DNA from: Myxococcales bacterium
Lineage (GTDB): Bacteria; Myxococcota_A; UBA9160; UBA4427
Assembly (NCBI GenBank): GCA_012960035.1
Contig: DUBZ01000037.1
Location: 1 to 64,000 of the forward strand
DNA length: 64,000 nt
Direction: 5' to 3'
In this document: positions 60,512 through 64,000 of the stretch, in pieces
Layout: each line of letters opens with the position of its first letter
Position numbering within the stretch: position 1 is the stretch's first letter
Notes under the pieces: generated by a model
What the model was told of the DNA's origin: nothing
Databases searched by the model: none
What the model saw: the letters and a program-made list of their open reading frames with translations, nothing else
Translations under genes and position numbers: made by a program

Positions 60512-61558
60512 ATGACGCTTCGTGTGGTGCAATGGACGACGGGCAATGTGGGACGACGATCGATCCGAGCGATCGCGGCGAACCCAACGCTCGACTTGGT
60601 GGGGTGTTACGTCTTTAGCGAAGACAAGGACGGAAAAGACGCGGGCGAACTCGCTGGAATCGACCCAGTGGGCATCAAGGCAACCCGCGATGCATCCGCC
60701 CTGTTGTCTCTTTCTCCAGACTGCGTGAACTACAACCCGATGTGGCCCGACGTCGATGAACTCGTTCGTATCCTCGAAGCGGGAATCAACGTGACCACCA
60801 CTGCGGCGTTTATCACAGGCCATGCGTTTGGAAATGAGGATCGCGCGCGCATCGAAGACGCCTGCAAGCGCGGCAGCAGTTCGATCATCGGCTCCGGGAT
60901 GAACCCTGGCTTCGCAAACTTGCTCGGTCTTGTGTCGGCAGGAATTTGCGACCGCGTCGACTCGATCAGCATCCTCGAAAGCGTGGACTCCACGGGATAC
61001 AACTCTCCCGAAACCGAACTCCCGATCGGCTTCACCCGACCGCCCAACGACCCTGCACTGCCCGAGATGGTGCGCAGCGGAACTGCGGTCTTCGGCGACG
61101 CGGTCTACATGATGGCCGATGCGTTGAAGGTCGATATTGACGACGTCGTCTGCGAATCGAACTTCGCGGTAGCCACTGAAAAACTTGAACTCGGCTACAT
61201 GACGATCGAAGAAGGTTGCGTCGCAGGCATCGAAGCGAGTTGGCAAGGACGCAAGCAGGGGCGCACGGTGATCGATCTGCGAGTTCGCTGGCGCAAGGGC
61301 CAAGCCCTTGAGCCTGACTGGCCGCTTGAACACGGATACCTGGTCGAAGTCGAGGGCCAACCTTGCGTGAAAACGCGCCTTGAGATCCGCCCGCCCAAAG
61401 ACTTCAAGGCCACGAGCTTCGAAGACTACATGCAACTCGGAATGATCATCACGTCGCTACCCGCCGTCAACGCGATCCCTGCCATATGCGATGCGGCGCC
61501 GGGCATCCGGACCTATGCCGACATCCCGATCGTGACGGGTGCGGGCTTCGTCAAGTAA
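60512..61558 (+). CDS. Dihydrodipicolinate reductase-like NAD(P)-binding protein
   Basis: MTLRVVQWTTGNVGRRSIRAIAANPTLDLVGCYVFSEDKDGKDAGELAGIDPVGIKAT. Confidence 0.88.
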   Translation: MTLRVVQWTTGNVGRRSIRAIAANPTLDLVGCYVFSEDKDGKDAGELAGIDPVGIKATRDASALLSLSPDCVNYNPMWPDVDELVRILEAGINVTTTAAFITGHAFGNEDRARIEDACKRGSSSIIGSGMNPGFANLLGLVSAGICDRVDSISILESVDSTGYNSPETELPIGFTRPPNDPALPEMVRSGTAVFGDAVYMMADALKVDIDDVVCESNFAVATEKLELGYMTIEEGCVAGIEASWQGRKQGRTVIDLRVRWRKGQALEPDWPLEHGYLVEVEGQPCVKTRLEIRPPKDFKATSFEDYMQLGMIITSLPAVNAIPAICDAAPGIRTYADIPIVTGAGFVK

Positions 61559-61583
61559 GTCTTCGCGCACGATCTCCGCGCCG

Positions 61584-62762
61584 CTACGCGACGAGAGACA
61601 ACCCGTTGTCGCGCATCACCTGCTGCACTTCGGCCGGTGAAAACTCTTCCAACTCTTGCAGGTATTCAAGCGGCTCGGTGAGCCCCTCTGCGTGGGGGAA
61701 GTCCGAGCCGAAGAGCATGCGCTCGACGCCGATCAAATCGCGCAAGCTTGCGACGTCGTCTTCGTAATACGGGGCGACGTAGCAGTGCTCACGCAATTGC
61801 TCGACCGGGTCGCGCTGAAACTCCATGGGCATCTGTCCGTATGCCTTCTTGAGTTTACGGATGAGAGACTCGACCCAATCGCTTCCACATTCGATCGCCG
61901 CAACCCGTACCCCTGGATGCCGCTCGAACACGCCGTGACAGACCAGCGCAGCAAACGTGTCATGGATCGCTTCGGCGCTCAAACAACCTTGAAGTGGGTT
62001 GAACGCAAAAGCCCGAAACTCCCGGTCGCCACTCCACAATTCAGTAATCGCGCGATAGCCCGCGTCGCCGTTGTGAAAAGCAACGGGGATGCCGGCTTCG
62101 GCGATTCGTCCCCAAAAACCGTCGAAGCGTTTGTCGCCTGGAGAGATGCCGCTATCCGCGGTCGGGACCGGCCCTGGGACCATGCACACCAACTTCGCGC
62201 CCGCTTCGATGACACGCTTCGCCTCCGCTTCGGCGCGTATGGGGTCGACCAATGTGATCATCGGCGCGGCAAAGAGCCGGCCCATATAGGCGTAACCCCA
62301 GTCGTCTTCGAGCCAACGGTTGAAACCTTCGAACGCTGCGCACGCGGCCTCCGGGTCGGCGCGCAGACTTTCCTGCATGCCGACGCCGAGCGTTGGAAAC
62401 AAGAAGGCGCCTTCGATGCCCTGGGTGTCGAGCAATTTGATCCGTGCGTCGCGGTTGCGATACGCGGGATTGATCGGCTCAAGCGAACCAAAGAGCTCGC
62501 CAATGTTCTTGCCTTCTGGGTTCCGGCCTCGAAAGAATTCGTCGAGGCAACCGGGCTTCGCAACGGGATCGAAGGTGGCGTTCGGAATAAAGCGATTCAC
62601 TTTGCCGGCCACCAGCAAACGCTTTCGCCCGTTGACTTCGGCCCATTGCATACAGCGCCCCTGCATGCCGCGATGCACGTGCCGCGTAAAGGCATCTTCC
62701 GCTTCGTAGTAGTGATGGTCGGAGTCGAAGGCTTGGTACGGAAGTTCGAGAGGGCCTGACAT
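61584..62762 (-). CDS. Amidohydrolase family (amidohydrolase 2) TIM-barrel protein
   Basis: YQAFDSDHHYYEAEDAFTRHVHRGMQGRCMQWAEVNGRKRLLVAGK; LFGSDFPHAEGLTEP. Confidence 0.92.
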   Translation of the reverse strand: MSGPLELPYQAFDSDHHYYEAEDAFTRHVHRGMQGRCMQWAEVNGRKRLLVAGKVNRFIPNATFDPVAKPGCLDEFFRGRNPEGKNIGELFGSLEPINPAYRNRDARIKLLDTQGIEGAFLFPTLGVGMQESLRADPEAACAAFEGFNRWLEDDWGYAYMGRLFAAPMITLVDPIRAEAEAKRVIEAGAKLVCMVPGPVPTADSGISPGDKRFDGFWGRIAEAGIPVAFHNGDAGYRAITELWSGDREFRAFAFNPLQGCLSAEAIHDTFAALVCHGVFERHPGVRVAAIECGSDWVESLIRKLKKAYGQMPMEFQRDPVEQLREHCYVAPYYEDDVASLRDLIGVERMLFGSDFPHAEGLTEPLEYLQELEEFSPAEVQQVMRDNGLSLVA

Positions 62763-62937
62763 AGCTTTTGCTCCTGCAACCTTGAGTAAGGCTTTGCTCT
62801 AAATGAACGCGAGTCGAAATAGAACCACCTTATGGACTAAATTCAAGCTTCTTGTCAGTACGTGAGCCCAGAACCCGAGTTCATTGCGCGTCAGCCGAGC
62901 GGTGCTCCCCTCTGCGCCTCTCGAAGGAGAACACTCG

Positions 62938-63810
62938 ATGGGTATGCCCACCGACGTCCCGATCATCGACCTGATGCTGGGCATCCCGAGCGAAGAAGCC
63001 AAGCGCTCCTATGACTTCATGCGCCCGCTATTTCGAGACGCCGAAAGCCTGAAGAGCTTCGACTTCCCCGTCGAGTACATGTTCAAGGATGTTCCGGTCT
63101 TTTCGGCTCTAGATGACCGCATCAAGTACACCCTCGACGAGATGGACAAGTATCGAATTGAACGCGCATTGATCGGCGTGTCTGCAACCGACGACGTAGC
63201 CCAACAAGCTTTGCGCGATCACCCCGACCGCTTTATCGCTTCTGCCAACGCCGACCCGAATGCGGGCATGGAAGGCATCCGCGAACTCGTGCGGCTCCAC
63301 GAGGCTTACGACATCCGCGCGGTGTCGTCGTTTCCGGCGGGCTGTGTTCCCCAGGTGCCGATCGACGACAAACGCTTCTACCCCGTGTATGCGAAGTGCG
63401 TCGAACTCGATGTCCCGATCTTCACCTGCGTAGGTGTTCCCGGGCCGCGCCTTCCGATGGCGTCCCAAAAAGTCGAACTCATCGACGAAGTCATGTGGTT
63501 CTTCCCCGACCTGAAGTTCGTGATGCGCCACGGTGCCGAGCCCTGGGAAGATCTCGCGGTCAAGTTGATGCTCAAATGGCCCAACCTCTACTACTCGACG
63601 TCCGCGTTCGCTCCGCGTTATTATCCGAAGGCGATCGTCGACTACGCGAATACCCGAGGCGCGGACAAGATCATGTACGCGGGCTACTTCCCGATGGGGC
63701 TATCCCTCGAACGGATCTTCGCCGACATGCCCTCCGTACCCTTTCGAGACCATGTCTGGCCCAAGTTCCTCCGCGAGAACGCGGCCAAGCTCTTGAAGTT
63801 GATCAACTGA
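62938..63810 (+). CDS. Amidohydrolase family TIM-barrel protein
   Basis: MGMPTDVPIIDLMLGIPSEEAKRSYDFMRPLFRD, PDLKFVMRHGAEPWEDLAVKLMLKWPNLYYSTSAFAPRYYPKAIVDY. Confidence 0.88.
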   Translation: MGMPTDVPIIDLMLGIPSEEAKRSYDFMRPLFRDAESLKSFDFPVEYMFKDVPVFSALDDRIKYTLDEMDKYRIERALIGVSATDDVAQQALRDHPDRFIASANADPNAGMEGIRELVRLHEAYDIRAVSSFPAGCVPQVPIDDKRFYPVYAKCVELDVPIFTCVGVPGPRLPMASQKVELIDEVMWFFPDLKFVMRHGAEPWEDLAVKLMLKWPNLYYSTSAFAPRYYPKAIVDYANTRGADKIMYAGYFPMGLSLERIFADMPSVPFRDHVWPKFLRENAAKLLKLIN

Positions 63811-63860
63811 AGCGCGTGACAGCGTCGTCGCCTCGCTTCTCACGCGAAGAGGAAGCATCT

Positions 63861-64000
63861 ATGCCGAACGTTAAGCCGCTTGAAATCAGCGAGGCCTACT
63901 TGGCCGACCCGTTTCCGAAGCTCGCCGAAATGCGCGAGCACGACCCCGTGCATTGGAGCCCTACCCTCGACACTTGGATCGTCACGCGGTTCGAAGACGT
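63861..64000 (+). CDS. Cytochrome P450, N-terminal part (runs off window)
   Basis: MPNVKPLEISEAYLADPFPKLAEMREHDPVHWSPTLDTWIVTRFEDV: P450 N-terminus pattern. Confidence 0.8.
   Translation, partial: MPNVKPLEISEAYLADPFPKLAEMREHDPVHWSPTLDTWIVTRFED

Noticed and set aside
60392-61435. 347-aa minus-strand ORF
   Set aside because: Antisense of the DapB-like gene.
61656-62759. 367-aa plus-strand ORF
   Set aside because: Antisense shadow of the amidohydrolase at 61584..62762; no recognisable motifs.
1-64000. CRISPR arrays, rRNA operons, complete tRNAs, IS elements, phage genes
   Set aside because: Looked for regularly spaced repeats, transposase/integrase motifs and rRNA-like blocks; none seen.

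Overview
This 64 kb window is gene-dense, fairly high-GC bacterial chromosomal DNA from what looks like an uncultured lineage. The catabolic style, rich in F420/LLM, P450 and acyl-CoA genes, resembles Binatota/Myxococcota-type or actinobacterial gene pools. Taxonomy cannot be fixed from the sequence alone. I support about 57 protein-coding genes. Most are lipid, acyl-CoA or xenobiotic catabolism enzymes: two acyl-CoA dehydrogenases, three enoyl-CoA hydratases, a MaoC hydratase, a CaiB-type CoA transferase, two thioesterases, four luciferase-like monooxygenases, two P450s, three TIM-barrel amidohydrolases, four SnoaL/NTF2-like proteins, two SDRs, two nitroreductases and a TauD dioxygenase. The window also holds a membrane pyrophosphatase, a PQQ dehydrogenase, two alkaline-phosphatase-superfamily 'sulfatases', two DUF3604 proteins, two large membrane proteins, an exported methyltransferase and a gamma-glutamyltransferase. 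I saw no rRNA, complete tRNA, CRISPR array, transposase or integrase. The observations most worth checking are: (i) an 11-nt motif TCGAATCACTC in the 5' leaders of three neighbouring genes, two of them divergent; (ii) a perfect 7-4-7 palindrome in a divergent TetR/enoyl-CoA hydratase intergenic region; (iii) two gene remnants, an asparagine synthase N-terminus that keeps its RBS and a TetA-like MFS C-terminus; (iv) two similarly composed P450/amidohydrolase/SnoaL modules; (v) a C10 tract just upstream of a P450 start. I found no convincing wholly new defence or mobile system.
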